Translations under genes and position numbers: made by a program
The notes under the pieces: model-generated
Database searches by the model: none
What the model was told of the DNA's origin: nothing
What the model saw: only the letters and a program-made list of their open reading frames with translations
NCBI GenBank assembly: GCA_003952965.2
Contig: CM025850.1
Coordinates: 30,237,247 to 30,301,246 of the forward strand
DNA from: Morella rubra
Lineage: Eukaryota > Streptophyta > Magnoliopsida > Fagales > Myricaceae
Direction: 5' to 3'
Length of the DNA: 64,000 bases
Shown: piece after piece, positions 1-11,699 of the stretch
How the letters are laid out: each line of letters opens with the position of its first letter
How positions within the stretch are numbered: position 1 is the stretch's first letter

Positions 1-2
1 CT

Positions 3-600
3 AGGATCTTTGAACTACATCAAGATATCAATGCAATTACTCAAAGTCAATCTTTTGTCAATGATTATTTTACAAGGTTAGAATCCTTATGGAATGAGTT
101 GCATCAATTTTGAAGATTATTGCAGATTGAGAAGAAAAACAATTAACCATAATTTTTCTCATGAGACTGAATAAAACATTTCTTGCTACTCATGGAAATA
201 TTCTGCTCATGAAGCCATTTCCTTCCTTGAATGAAATTTACTCTTTAATCATTCAAGAATAATGACAAAGAGCTTTTATTCGTGGTCATTCTTTTACTCG
301 TGAAACATTGCTATGTTGGCTTCTTATTCTGATGCAATTGCTGTGGTTATTCCTCGACAAAATTTTAACACCAATTCTGGTTAAAAGGAACACCCAATTT
401 GCACCTATTGTAATCGAAAACGACATACTCGTGAGAAATTCTTTTAGCTGCATGGATACCCTCCAGGTTGGGTACCTAAGAAGAAGAATTTTGCTGATTT
501 CCATGCTACACCTTATCAACACTTAGCATATCAAGTCTCTGCACCTTTGGAGGCATCTTTGAACTATCCAAGTTCTACAGTTTCACAAGCGCAACTAAAT
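3..600 (+). pseudogene. Copia A gag remnant (UBN2-type)
   Basis: Reading from base 3 gives a gag stretch with the usual copia pattern (FVNDYFTRLESLWNELHQF) that ends at a TGA near 111. Further gag-like text appears after frame changes. Near 448-490 there is a HGYPPGW-like segment, which in copia gag proteins lies near the zinc knuckle and is followed by a linker to protease. The knuckle itself is not clean. Gag would form the virus-like particle that packages element RNA. This copy cannot be translated as one protein. Confidence 0.7.
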
Positions 601-1410
601 GAAATTCTTTGTCTACTTCAAACCCAGTCAAACCCGAGTCTCCATTAAGTCTTTTGGCAACATCTGAAAATCCATCCTCAAGTCTTGTCAACATGGTAGG
701 TAGTCTTTCATCATATCATACTATCAGTTCTTCAATTTCTCAATTTCTATCCTCCTCTTTTACATCTCATTCTCCATACACTTGGATCATTGGTAGTAGG
801 GCTACTAACCATATGGTCTGTTCCCTTTATTTGCTTTACACAATCACAAAATTTGTTCATGCTAATGTTAGCTTACCTAATGGTCATTTAGCTGAGATTA
901 CTCACGTTAGGTTAGTCATTATCTCTTTTGATTTTTCACACAATGGGCTTTATGTTCCTTCTTTTACCTTCAACTTGATTTCTGTCACTAAGCTTACTTC
1001 AATCTCTTCTCATATTGCTATGCTTTTCTTGTCAAACAAATTCCTTATACAGGAATGTGCTTTGAAAATGATTGTAGTGGCTAATCAAAAGGATAGTATG
1101 TACTTATTAATCCGGTTCTATTTTAGCTTCTACTTGTTCTTTAAATTCTATCAATAACGTTGCCACTGCATTATGGCACAATCGATTAGATTACATGTTT
1201 TTCCCTTGAATGACTCTTTTAAAGATGTTATTCCCGATGTAAATACTTCAAATAATGATCATTGTGAAGTTTGTCCTTTGGCCAACCAACATCGGTCTCC
1301 TTTTCCATTGAGTTCTATTCATACTACTTAGCCCTTTGAAATCATCCATTGTGATATTTGGGGCCCTTTGCAATCGCTACTAACAATGACCATCATTATT
1401 TCTTGACTAT
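601..1410 (+). pseudogene. Copia A protease and integrase N-terminal zinc region, broken
   Basis: An open stretch from 609 to 1157 includes the copia protease neighbourhood (PYTWIIGSRATNHM near 776-812). The family active site reads D-S-G-A at this place; here the catalytic Asp is gone (G-S-R-A), so the protease would be dead even if made. After a frame change, 1150-1340 encodes the GAG-pre-integrase region: LWHNRLD followed by CEVCPLANQH, the remains of an HHCC zinc site. Then comes the start of the integrase core (IIHCDIWGPL) with a stop before it. Coding text ends at about 1410 where the poly(A) tail of the antisense LINE begins. Confidence 0.75.
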
Positions 1411-4400
1411 TTTTTTTTTAATCAAGACATACAGCTCCCCATTCAAATAGCAGCAACAACATCATTAGGGGGTTCAACCCCTGCATATAGCAGTTTAGAA
1501 AATCAAATTGCTCAATAACATAGGGGGAGCCTCCTGAACTAAATTCAGAGGCGGCCCAACGAGCAAGACAATGCGCAACATTGTTCGCACCCTTCTTGGT
1601 GTGTTGACATCTCCAAAAGACCAACTTCTTAACAGAGCATGAATCTCCTGAATGATATTGTGAACGTGCCAATTAACCTTCAGCGGGAAAGCCTTAACTG
1701 CCTCCATGACACTTAGAGAGTCTCCCTCTAGAATTACCGAGGTAAATCCCCTATTCAAAGCCTCCCCAATACCCAGTTTGAGAGCTTCAACTTTTCTTTC
1801 CGTCGGCTCTGAACAAGCAACACGCCCAATAGCCGCATGAACCACTTGGCCCGAAGAGTCTCTACAAATTGCTGCTATAGCCAAAAAGTATTGTCTAATT
1901 GCAGCATCTACATTGATTTTTATAAGATAGGGAGGGGGGCGCCAAAGAGAGGGTTGAGGGTCAAACACCTTACACCTCTAGGCCTCCAAGTGCTCAAAAC
2001 TAACTCTGCATACCCTGCGTGCTACCTCTTGAATGTCCTCATTTTTCCCCCTATGAATAGCAACATTTCGACTCGCCCAAACTAGATCAACAGAAAATTT
2101 GGAATGCCTGTTTTTCTGTGATTGGGATACCTAGCTTGCCAACCGGATTCACAATGATCTGTATCCACTCAAATAAATTCTCTACATTCAGAGCAGCAAT
2201 ATTGAGAGCCCATTGAGAGTCCCTCTAGACTACCCTACTAACAAGGCATTTTAAAAATAAATGAGAGCTAGTTTCACACTCATTTTCACGAAAAATACAG
2301 CAGTTCCCTTCATCCTCCATCGTGCCAAACATGCTGGTAATTTTCCCCCGTGTGGGAAGAATATCCCAATACACCCTCCACAAGAGCAATTTAAGCCTTT
2401 CATTCATCTTGATCCTCCACAGCTCTTGCCAGCACCTAGTCTGCTCACCAAATGTGCGTATCATTCTCTCCTGAACCAACTCACGATACATAGAACGTAC
2501 CGAAAACTTCCCTAACTTCTCATGCACCCAAATCAGCTCATCTTGCTTGGACTCAACCGAAGCTTTCAGTTTCAAAATTGCCTCTGTCGAAGTAGGAGCA
2601 AATAGATTTCGCACCAAACCTGCATCCTATCTCCTAGAAAAAGGCTCAACCAAATCTTGCACATGATTGCAACTACCAAAAACTCCCAGAATTCTTAGGT
2701 CCGGTTTGAAAGTTGAGAGATTTGGGATCCACAGATTGTCCTAAATGCCAATATTAGCTCCATTGTCCACCAAAAAACAGGACCTTCTCTTCAAAAGAGG
2801 GTAGGTAGATAGAATACTCCTCCACACCCATGATGAGTTAGGTGTAGGTCTTGCATTGTGAAGGTCTCAGCCATAAAGATATTTGCTCTTCAGAAGTTTC
2901 ACCCAAAGGCAGTTCATGTTGCTAGCCATACGCTAGGCTAATTTGGAGATGAGGGAAGAGTTGACCTCTTGAACTAACCTCGTTCCCAGTCCCCCGATGC
3001 CTCTTGGAGAACATATAGAGTGCCAAGATCTCAGGTGGAGGTTTCTGCTCTTATCTGGATTATGTCCCCACCAAAAGTTCTTAAGTGCCCTATCAAAGAC
3101 ACCACGTTTTTGGCATTTTGAAAAAATTCAAGGGGTATGTAGGGATAGCAGAGGCCACGACTTTTATCATTGTAGTTCGTCCCGCTTGAGATAACAACTT
3201 CGCTTTCCACCCCGCCAATTTTGTGAACAGTTTGTCTCTCAAATCTTCAATTGCCTTTTTCTTCGACCATGGAATCAATAAAGGGAAACCAAGGTGTTTC
3301 GCTTTGGCCGGGAGCTTCTTCAGTTGTAACTTCTCCATGATCTCTATAGTTGGCTAACCCACAAAGTTTTTGCTGAAGTGAATCGACGATTTGTTCTTGT
3401 TTATTTTTTGTCCAAACCAGGCTGAGTATTTTGCCAACACTTTCTCAATCGTACCTCCATCACGAATGGAGGCATTTGCAAAAATGATCAAGTCGTCAGC
3501 GAATAACAAATGCGAAACTGACGGGGCTCTTCTACAGATTTTAATTCCTTTCAGCGCTCCATTGGCCTCCTCTTTGAGTAAGATTCGGGACAACAGTTCT
3601 GAAACCAGAATAAATAGTGCTGGTGATAGAGGATCACCCTGTCGGAGTCCACGGGAAGGAAAGAACTTCCCATAGGGGCTGCCATTGATAAGGATCGAGA
3701 AAATTGTAGTAGTGATACATTGCTCCACCCCCATAATCCAAACTTTATCAAAACCAAGATTTTCCATGATTTTCAGAACGCACACCCATTCCACCTTGTC
3801 ATAGGCTTTTTCCATGTTAGCCTTGATTGCCATGCAGCTATCCTTCCTTCGCTTATGAGCCATGCTATGGAAAAACTCAGCTGCTACTATATAGTTATCT
3901 TGGATTTGTCTTCCCGGAACAAAGGCGAGTTGAAAGGGTGTAATAAGTTTCTGTAAAACCTTCTTCAATCTTTCAGCCATAATCTTGGAAATCAACTTAT
4001 AAATAACATTGCACAAACTTATGGGGTGAAACTGACTTACCTTAGTAGGGCTGTCAACCTTTGGAATCAAGGTAATATTTGTGTGGTTCAGTTCTGTAAG
4101 CATTTCACCTTTCTCAAAAAAATCCTTCAATGTGCTTTTTACATCCTCCCCAACGATTTTCCAGAAACTTTTATAAAAGAAGGCTGTTAAGCTGTCAGGT
4201 CCCGTGGCCTTATCCGAACTCATCATATCCAAAGCACCCACTATTTCTTCATCTCCAGTAATACGAATCAACATCTCATTTTCCTCCTCAGTAATCGACC
4301 TGCTAAAGAGGCCACCCAAGTCATTCAGAATTTGAGGAAATTCTGAAGAGTACAGCTTGTCATAAAATTTGGTAACAGTATCTTCAATACCCTGCCTACT

Positions 4401-5940
4401 CGAGATCTAACTCCCATCCTCCCCACGAAGGCAGAAAATATTATTTCGGCATCTCCTAATCACAGTTGATGCGTGGAAGAAACAAGTGTTGAACTTACTA
4501 GAAGTCAGCCATATCACTCTAGATTTTTGCCGCCAAAAGTCCTCTTCTCTCTTGAGCTGAACATCTAGACCATGCTGTAGCATTCGCTCCATCGCTAGAT
4601 CCTCTTTTGTCTAACTCGCTTGCAGACATCTGCTCAATTGAATTTTTAATTGTTTTATCCCCTCTTGAATGTTACCGATAGACTTCTTATTCCACTTCTG
4701 AAGAGCATATCGAGTGGCTCTAATTTTTTTCACCAACCTCCACCCAGCCGAACCAATATGAATCTGATTCCACGCACCTGCCACCACATCAAAACAACTC
4801 ACTTCTCTTGCCCAAAACTTCTCGAATTTGAAAGGTCTAGGCACAGACACATTGCTACCAAAAATATTTAGGACGATCGGCACATGATCAGAAGGGGCAT
4901 AATCATAGTGACATACCTCTGCGTTAGGAAAAGCAGTGCACCACAAAGGATTAGCAATGGCCCTATCTAACCTCTCCCTTATATTCACCAAACCAGCTCT
5001 CTTATTTGACCAGGTAAAACGGCACGCCCAAAAGCCTAGATCCACCAGACCCATAGAGTCCACAAAATTTGCCAAACCCCAAGAAGACGAGGCTCGCATG
5101 TCCCTCCCACCTCTCTTCTCGCTCGGCTTCAATAAATTATTTAAATCACACAAAAGCACCCAGGGAAGCTAGGGATGATTTCCAACCACACGAAGCTGGT
5201 CCCAAAAAACTTCTTTGTGATGCCAAAGCGTCGACTCGTAAACTAAAGAGCACAAAAAATCCTGATAATCACTACCAGGTTTAATCAAAAGATGAAGCAC
5301 ATTCCGAGACTTCCAAGCTACATCATACCGAAGCTTTGGCCTCCAACAAAACACCAAGCCTCCTTTACAACCCTCAGGAGGCACTGCTTCATAATACGAG
5401 AAACCCACTCTTCTCATAACATGATCAACTACAGTAGTAGAAACTTTAGTTTCAATAAGGAAAATGCCAATCGGATCAACAACCCTCACCATTTCTTTAA
5501 GGGCTCTGCATGCTGCAGGCCTTCCAAGGCCGCGGCAATTCCACGAGATGATCCTCATGGCTTGGGGGGGCAAGGTTTGGCCCGCCTCCTCAGCCTTTTG
5601 GATTGATAGGGTGCACGCCAATTCTCGCTTCTTTGACTTCCCACTCCTAACTGATCCTCCTCTGAGTTTAGATGACCACTGCTTGCTACCACCTTCATCC
5701 TTAACACATTGTTTTCCTAAGGAGAACAGGGAATTAATGAGGAGGTCCGGGTTGAAAGTTTCTGCCAGAGCAACATTCGTCACCTTTTGCCTAAGCCGAG
5801 AAACTTTGCATGGTAACGGGGTCGCATCCGCATCTGCCTCTGCATGGTCAATCTCCATTCTTTTTTTCCCACTAAAATGCATAGGGGCAGCTTGGGCTTG
5901 GCTAACTTCCTTTCTCCTTAGGTGGGCTAGCCTTCTACTT
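1411..5940 (-). mobile_element. LINE A: L1-type non-LTR retrotransposon inserted antisense into Copia A
   Basis: The element runs right to left. Its 3' end is the run of T at 1411-1419 (poly(A) on the minus strand), fused to the final stop. It carries endonuclease, reverse transcriptase, zinc-binding and RNase H parts of ORF2; no ORF1 is visible, so it is 5'-truncated near 5940. Short flanking duplications fit target-primed insertion: TTGACTAT at 1403-1410 and TTAACTAT at 5941-5948 (one mismatch). Copia A integrase text stops at the left copy and resumes at the right copy. Confidence 0.88.
1418..5882 (-). pseudogene. LINE A ORF2 (endonuclease-RT-RNase H), with stops and frameshifts
   Basis: From 5882 down: an endonuclease/exonuclease/phosphatase domain beginning at MRIISWNCRGLGRP with LIETKV (the metal-binding Glu region) and, to about 4611, SDHVPIVL. 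The reverse transcriptase lies at 4319-3354 with GPDSL, RPISLCN, GLRQGDPLSP and the catalytic FADDLIIF. A zinc-binding RT-associated domain is at 2617-2225 and a plant-type RNase H at 1968-1418 (INVDAA, EGDS, HCLARWAA). From 5882 to about 3093 the fragments share one frame, broken only by in-frame stops at about 5169, 4611, 4407 and 3354. Frame changes come later, including one near 1610. It looks like a moderately old copy inactivated mainly by point mutation. Confidence 0.88.
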
Positions 5941-8450
5941 TTAACTATCGTTGATGTCTACACTCGGTGCACTTGGTTATATCTCATGAAAAATAAATTC
6001 GAGACTCGTAGTTTTCTTGAATCATTTTTCTATTTAGTCGAGACTCAACATCATACTAAAATTCAAGTTCTTCGTTCTGACAATGGACTTGGATTTAACA
6101 TGCCTTTTTTCTTCTCTTCAAAGGGTGTTATTCATCAAACGAGCTGCACTTATACTCCTAAAAAAAATGAAGTAGTAGAGGTGCAAACATCAACACCTTT
6201 TGAATGTTGCAAGAGCACTTCGCTTTCAATCTAATGTTCCTTTAACATTTTGGGATGATTGTGTTATGATTGCCACATATTTGATCAATTGATCTCCTTC
6301 TCCTTTGCTTGGCAATAAATCTCCTTATGAGATGTTATACAACACCAAACCTTTGTATTCACATCTCAAAACCTTCAGATGTCTCTGTTATACCACAAAC
6401 ACAGCACCTCACAAATCTAAATTTACTGCCCGTGCTCACAAATTTATATTTTTAGGCTTTCCCTTTGGCATTAAGGGATACAAACATATCTTGAAACACA
6501 ATGTATTTTTGTTTCAAGAGATGTCACATTTCATGAGTGCTCATTTCTTTTCAAAGATTCTTCTCTTTCTTTTTCCCCACCAAAGCCAGATGTTCTTTCT
6601 CTTTCCGCACCTAATACTACTTCTTATCTCCCTACTATTTCTGCTCATGACTCCATCCTTGCTTCTCATGAGCTTACACCTGATCATCATGACTTATTTG
6701 ATGTTCCTAGAAGATCTACCTGTACCAGAAATCCTCCCTCTTACCTACAAGATTATCACTACCAGTTAGTTCATTCTTTTGACAGCTCACTACATTCAGG
6801 TTCTTTCCCTTAGGATTTTGGCTCGGCTGTTGACATAGCAATGTATCTCTCTTACTATCAACTTTCCCCTATTCATCAAGCTTTCACTTTTGCATTTTCC
6901 AGTCATTTCGAACCCAAAACCTATAAGTAGGCTGCTCAACATCCTAAATGGAAAGAAGCCATGTTTGCTGAAATGTCAGCTATTGGAAAAAATAGTACTT
7001 CGCTTGTCACTGAATTACCTCCTGGTAAGACGACTATTGGATGCAAATGGGTGTATCGCGTGAAGTACAAAGCTGATAGTTCTATGAAGCATTATAAGGC
7101 TTGTCTTGTAGCAAAAGAATTTACCAAAAGAGAAGGTGTTGATTATGCTGAAACCTTTTTCTCCAATAGCTAAAATGACCACTGTGCATTATTTTTTGGC
7201 ACTTGTAGCTAGCCAAAATTGGTTCTTGGAGACCCTAGATATTAATAACGCATTCTTACATAGCGATTTGGATGAAGAAGTTTATATGGTCATCCCCCCG
7301 GGGTTTGCTAAAGAGGGGGAGCACAAGGTATGTTTTTTGTTGAAATCCTTATATGGGTTAAAACAAGCAAGCCGTCAATGGTTTCGTAGGCTTTCTGATG
7401 CTTTGTTTTCCCTTGGATATCAGCAAAGTATCGCTGACTACAGTTTGTTTACAAAAGTCCATGGCACCTCTTTTACGGCTCTTTTAGTTTATGTAGATGA
7501 TATTATCATTGCTTCCAATGATATGGCATATGTTTCTCAAGTGAAGTCTTATTTGGACCATCGGTTCAAGATTAAAGACTTAAGGACATTAAAATATTTT
7601 TTGGGACTTGAGATTGCACGACACTTTGCTGGTATTTCTCTTACCCAGGCAAATATTCTCTAGAAATTTTGGAGGATAGTGGGTATCTTGGTTGCAAGCC
7701 CGTGGCTTGTCCCACGGATTCCAAGCTCAAATTGTCCAAAGATGTTGCTGATCCTTTACCTGATGCTTCTTCATATCGTTGTCTCATTGGTCGTCTACTA
7801 TTTCTCATAATTACACGTCCAGACTTGTCATATTTAGTCTATACCTTGGCTCATTTTATGGCCAAACCGTGCCAATCTCATTTGGATACTACATACAGAG
7901 TTCTTCGATATATCAAAGGGACACCAGTTCAAGGAATTTTCTTTTCTGCTTCATCTAGTACTCAGCTCAAAGGATTCTCTGATAGTGACTGGGCTGCTTG
8001 TGTTGACAGCAGAAGATCCATTTCTGGTTTTTGCCTCTTCATTGGTGATGCTCTGATTTCTTAGGGTTCAAAGAAACAAACAATTGTATCTAGAATCTCT
8101 ACTAAAGCTGAATATAGGGCCCATGCTTTTCTGAGTTGTTAAGTTGTTTGGATTTTACAACTTTTTCGTGATTTGCTCATTCGTCATCCTTAACCAGCTT
8201 CTTTATATTGTGACAATCAAGTTGCTCTTTCTCTCGCATCTAATTCTGTTCATCGTGCTCGAACACAACATGTCACTTGATTGATTGTCATTTTATTCAA
8301 GCGCAAATAGCCAAGGGTGTTATTCAGATGTTCTATGTTGCTTCAGCTCATCAGCTAGTTGATTTTTTTACAAAGGCTTTAGGGAAGTCACAGTTTCAAT
8401 TTTTCTCTTTTCAAGCTAGGTACTCATAGTATTCACACTCCAGCTTAAAA
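5941..8450 (+). pseudogene. Copia A integrase (C-terminal part), reverse transcriptase and RNase H, broken
   Basis: Integrase resumes at 5942 (TIVDVYTRCTWLYL), passes a SDNG motif near 6078 and continues in another frame at 6305 (KSPYEMLYNTKP). The reverse transcriptase spans 6940-7663: KTTIGCKWVYRVKYKADS, then LDINNAFLHSDLDEEVYM, LYGLKQASRQWF and the catalytic YVDDIII near 7490. RNase H runs from 7669 to past 8064 (SDSDWAACVDSRRSISG), then a TAG, then further RNase H text (YCDNQVALSLASN) near 8200. At least four stops or frame changes prevent a full product. The motifs are standard copia pol. Confidence 0.88.
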
Positions 8451-8458
8451 GGAAGTAT

Positions 8459-8670
8459 TGGAGCTAACCACCTTCTAGATGATTAGCTTAGCAGGAAATA
8501 TTTTTTTGTTAAGCATATTTAAGTTAGTTATGACAATAAGCATGAAAATGATTAGTAGAGGACCTCTGTATATAAACGGCACATTATAACTACATAATTA
8601 CATATTACATTTGCAATACACAATTGAAGTATTCCAGATCTTTCTTTCTTGAGCTCACGTACAGGTTTCA
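8459..8670 (+). repeat. Probable 3' LTR of Copia A
   Basis: A purine-rich tract (AAAAGGAAG) at 8447-8455 precedes a TG at 8459. A TATA-like TATATAAA at 8569-8576 fits the U3/R boundary of an LTR. The right edge is set at a CA near 8670 and is uncertain, because the matching 5' LTR is not in the window. Confidence 0.5.
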
Positions 8671-9880
8671 TACTTCTCTGTGTTTAGTTTTCTATAGTGT
8701 CTGAATCACTATTTGTAAGTTTTTTCTTTTTAGTAGATTTTGGGTGGCGCTGATAGTCTGAAGTGATTTTTTTTTAATGTGCTTCAAAGTTCTCCACTTT
8801 GTCAACAAAATCTGGTCTCTTTATATGATTGGAATTTGATTTATTTTTTCACTGTTTATTTTGTTGATTTAGTTTGTCGTTATCCTGACCTAGACTTGAT
8901 AGATTTTGAACATGTTCAAAAAGTTTTGTATAAAGTTTTAATGAGGAGAAAACACCTATCCACCCTCCTAAGTACTGTCAATTGGGTCTAAACCCGGATT
9001 TTTCAACTTACATTCAATTACAAAAAGTGTGGTAGCGAAAAGGTGAAAAATGTAAATTTTTTCCAATATATGTCTTTTACTTTGTTGATAGATTTTCTTT
9101 ATCTCTTCTTGGTAGATTTTATTCTATTGTGAGGTTTTGTTAGTCTTATGTTGTTCGGAATTTTGTTCGATCATATTTTCTATATATAAACTATGGTATC
9201 TCAAGTTTTATTCTGCTTTGTTAACCATTTATGGTTTTTTCTGTCTGAACACTTGGGCTTCGTGACTCAGTATTGCACTATAGGTGTCTATCATTTCTTT
9301 GTCGTAATGTGGACCTATAGGGTCAGGTGACCGTTTCCCTACCTGTCGAATGACGGTTAATGTAGATGAAAGAACAAATTTGTGTCATGGAGAAGAATTT
9401 CAATGAAACTTTCTTAAATTTAAAACCCTAATTAAGAAAGCATCTGTAAAAACATGAAACCTCGAAATAGATCTCAAAAATGAAATAGACTGTAATATCT
9501 CTCTTTTACCCCCTCGCACGGCTAATTTCCGCTTGATCTGTCTTGGCTAATTAAGGCTATTTTCTATCTCTATCTCGACTGTAGAGTCATTTTTCATCCA
9601 AAGATGGTAGATATATATAACCTATATGATTTATTTTCTCTCGAATATCAAAATTTCAGATGACAGGTGCAAGTGTCAAATAGGAGCTGAAGTTGAAGAA
9701 AATTTACTTACAACCCATAGCAAACACAAGATATAACACAAAACTCGACAAACTAAGCAAACGACAGGACAGACCAGCATCAGACCTTAGAAAACATTAG
9801 AAACACAAATATATAAGCTGACATCTTCAGATACGTGGACCCTACTATATATTCACATTCTCCGGGCCCAGATGTTGTTA
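8671..9880. other. Intergenic, AT-rich, no gene seen
   Basis: About 1.2 kb with only short chance reading frames. I see no protein motif, RNA gene or terminal repeat. The part near 9700-9880 may include the 3' untranslated end of the minus-strand peptide gene that follows. Confidence 0.5.
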
Positions 9881-9881
9881 A

Positions 9882-10172
9882 TCACCGGCCACTTCCACCA
9901 TTATCACTGTTTCCGTTTCCTCCTGGAGAAGTGCCATCCCAGCCATTGTAATATTGCCTTGGGATGTTATGATGGTTGTCGATATTGCTGCTGTCGGTGT
10001 ACTGAACGTCTTTGCTTCCTTCTTTTCTAGCTTCTGGTGCGGCTTCTTTTTTCTGCACATGGTATTGCTGCTGTTGTCCATTTGTTCCACGTCCCAACAT
10101 AGCTCTCCTCGGCGCAGCCAAGCAAGATGCGTTCAGAACCATTAGAACGAAGAAAAGAACTAGAAGCTTCAT
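9882..10172 (-). CDS. Small secreted peptide precursor (96 aa), family not named
   Basis: The product starts with a clear signal peptide (MKLLVLFFVLMVLNASCLA, residues 1-19, likely cut before APRR). A charged, Gln/Lys-rich variable middle follows, then a distinct tail with NHHNIPRQYYNGW near residues 68-80 and a Gly/Asn/Ser-rich end. Signal peptide, variable spacer and a short motif near the C terminus is the layout of plant secreted-peptide precursors, though I cannot assign it to CLE, RGF or another named family. No cysteine pairs suggest a defensin. The start is supported by an A-rich context and a TATA box about 46 bases upstream. No intron is needed. A role in signalling or defence is inference. 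Confidence 0.72.
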   Translation of the reverse strand: MKLLVLFFVLMVLNASCLAAPRRAMLGRGTNGQQQQYHVQKKEAAPEARKEGSKDVQYTDSSNIDNHHNIPRQYYNGWDGTSPGGNGNSDNGGSGR

Positions 10173-10217
10173 TTTTGCCGGTGTTTTTGTACATCATGCA
10201 CAATCGAATTCGACGCA

Positions 10218-10224
10218 TTATATA
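10218..10224 (-). promoter_or_regulatory. TATA box of the secreted-peptide gene
   Basis: The minus strand reads TATATAA here, about 46 bases before the start codon at 10172. This predicts transcription starting near 10190 and a very short leader. Confidence 0.55.
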
Positions 10225-10537
10225 CAGAAAAATTAAAGAAAGACACTCGGTATTAAAAAATTAAATGATGGTGTCTCCACTAAACTGAGACTAGACAGGG
10301 GGCTTCATATAATTTGATTAGAAATCCCACCGGTTTTGGGTCGACTAATACGTCTCAAATGATGGTTTCGAGGAACTCTTGTGTCCCCATTAACAGCCAC
10401 AACGTACAGGACAATCCCACCTTTTAATTGGAAGTATTATCATAGGCAAAAGTCAATCGAGCATTATGGATTTCCTATTTGGAGTTGCTTTATGGTGTGA
10501 AATAGTGGAAATAGTTCTTTCGGTAGCTTAATTACAA

Positions 10538-10903
10538 GGATAAATTCATTTTTGGTCTCTAGTTTTTACACACTTGGTCATTGAGTTTGTAAACTAAAAA
10601 AGTCCTTAGTTTGTACCATCTTTAAGAAATAATTTTTTCATCAATAAGGTCTTAATTCCTTTAACAGAGTAAAAAGTCACAACAGCAACAATCCCAATCA
10701 CCTGGCTACTAATTGTCTCAAACACACCTCAATTTCGAAATGACCGGCCATGTCATTTAATGAAATTAATTAGCCTTGTTGATAGCTAGAAGGATTATTT
10801 TTTAAAGATGGTACAAACTTGGGAAAATAATTTTTTTTTTTTTTTTAGTTTGCAAACCCAATAAAAAGCAGGTAAAACTCATGTACCAAAAATGAATTTA
10901 CCC
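10538..10903. mobile_element. MITE 1 (Mutator-like), 366 bp with perfect 9-bp target duplication
   Basis: Inverted ends GG(A/G)TAAATTCATTTTTGGT lie at 10538-10556 and 10885-10903. Complementary blocks continue inward (AGTTTGTAAACT near the left, AGTTTGCAAACC near the right). The flanks carry the same nine bases, TAATTACAA, at 10529-10537 and 10904-10912. A 9-bp duplication with such ends is typical of Mutator-like non-autonomous elements. No coding capacity. Confidence 0.85.
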
Positions 10904-11355
10904 TAATTACAAATTAATTATCTAAACTGTAGAAGATATTAAGAGGTAGGTGGGAAGCTGTTTGGCTTTGCTGGTAAACGTCACCACGGCCATTTGTACT
11001 CCTCCATCCTTCAATTGAGTGCGAACAGATATTGGAACAAAAAGACAAATGACCTCTGCTACATGAAGGAGCTTTCTGCAAAAAGTGTCCCCCAAAAATG
11101 TCTTGGCCATTAACGGAAAGATACGTGTTAACTAACTTCGCGTTCCTTTCCATTTCAAACGGGACGTGTGTGCGCTGAGATTCGCAGAGGACGCTTCTGA
11201 TCCTGCTTAGACGGCTTTATTTCAAAAAGTTCCAACCTTCCTCTTCTGTTTCTACTTTGTTTTTCATACCATTTGGTATAAGGATGTTTTTCTCGTTAAG
11301 AGACTACCAACAAGCTTTCCAGATAAAAAAAAAATTTACCAACAAGCTACATGGC

Positions 11356-11555
11356 TGCCAGCAAGGACTCACCAATTCATCATGACACCTACCACAACTA
11401 CAGAATGTTCTACCATATTCCCAGAGTATAATTTCTTTTATTGTAATATTCTGCCTCTAATTCTTTGACATTTTTGTTTCGTCCCTTATATATGCCCTAT
11501 ACACGACAATGTTAAGTATGAGAAATCAATACACCTAAACGTCTTTTTCTCATCA
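11356..11555 (+). repeat. 5' LTR of Copia B
   Basis: It begins TGCCAGCAAGG and ends TTTTTCTCATCA, matching the 3' LTR at both ends. A TATATATG-like box lies near 11489. It is immediately followed by the primer-binding site. Confidence 0.8.
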
Positions 11556-11567
11556 TGGTATCAATGC
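11556..11567 (+). other. Primer-binding site of Copia B
   Basis: TGGTATCAATGC directly after the LTR is one base off TGGTATCAGAGC plus a shift, the standard complement of plant initiator tRNA-Met used to prime copia reverse transcription. Confidence 0.75.
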
Positions 11568-11699
11568 TCTAGAAAAAACTTATGTTTAAATAAAAATACA
11601 GAATCCATATCCTCTAGCAGGCCCGCCTTTTCTTCCAGCATCGTTTGACCTCCATCATCCACCACATATAACCTCATCACCTCTCTACCTCATTTTGTT

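Larger units (their letters stand above)
1..8670 (+). mobile_element. Copia A: decayed Ty1/copia LTR retrotransposon, 5' end outside window
   Basis: Order gag, protease, integrase, reverse transcriptase, RNase H marks a Ty1/copia element. The window opens inside gag, so the 5' LTR and primer site lie upstream. The coding part is cut in two by a LINE on the opposite strand (about 1411-5940): integrase text stops just before the LINE and resumes just after it. Many in-frame stops and frame changes show the element is dead. A purine-rich tract near 8443-8458 and a presumed 3' LTR follow. Without the LINE the visible part is about 4.1 kb, as expected for a copia internal region lacking its first few hundred bases. 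Confidence 0.9.

Noticed and set aside
10914..11153. Minus-strand frames of 62-79 codons beside MITE 1
   Set aside because: Two overlapping frames, neither with a recognisable motif or start context; likely chance.
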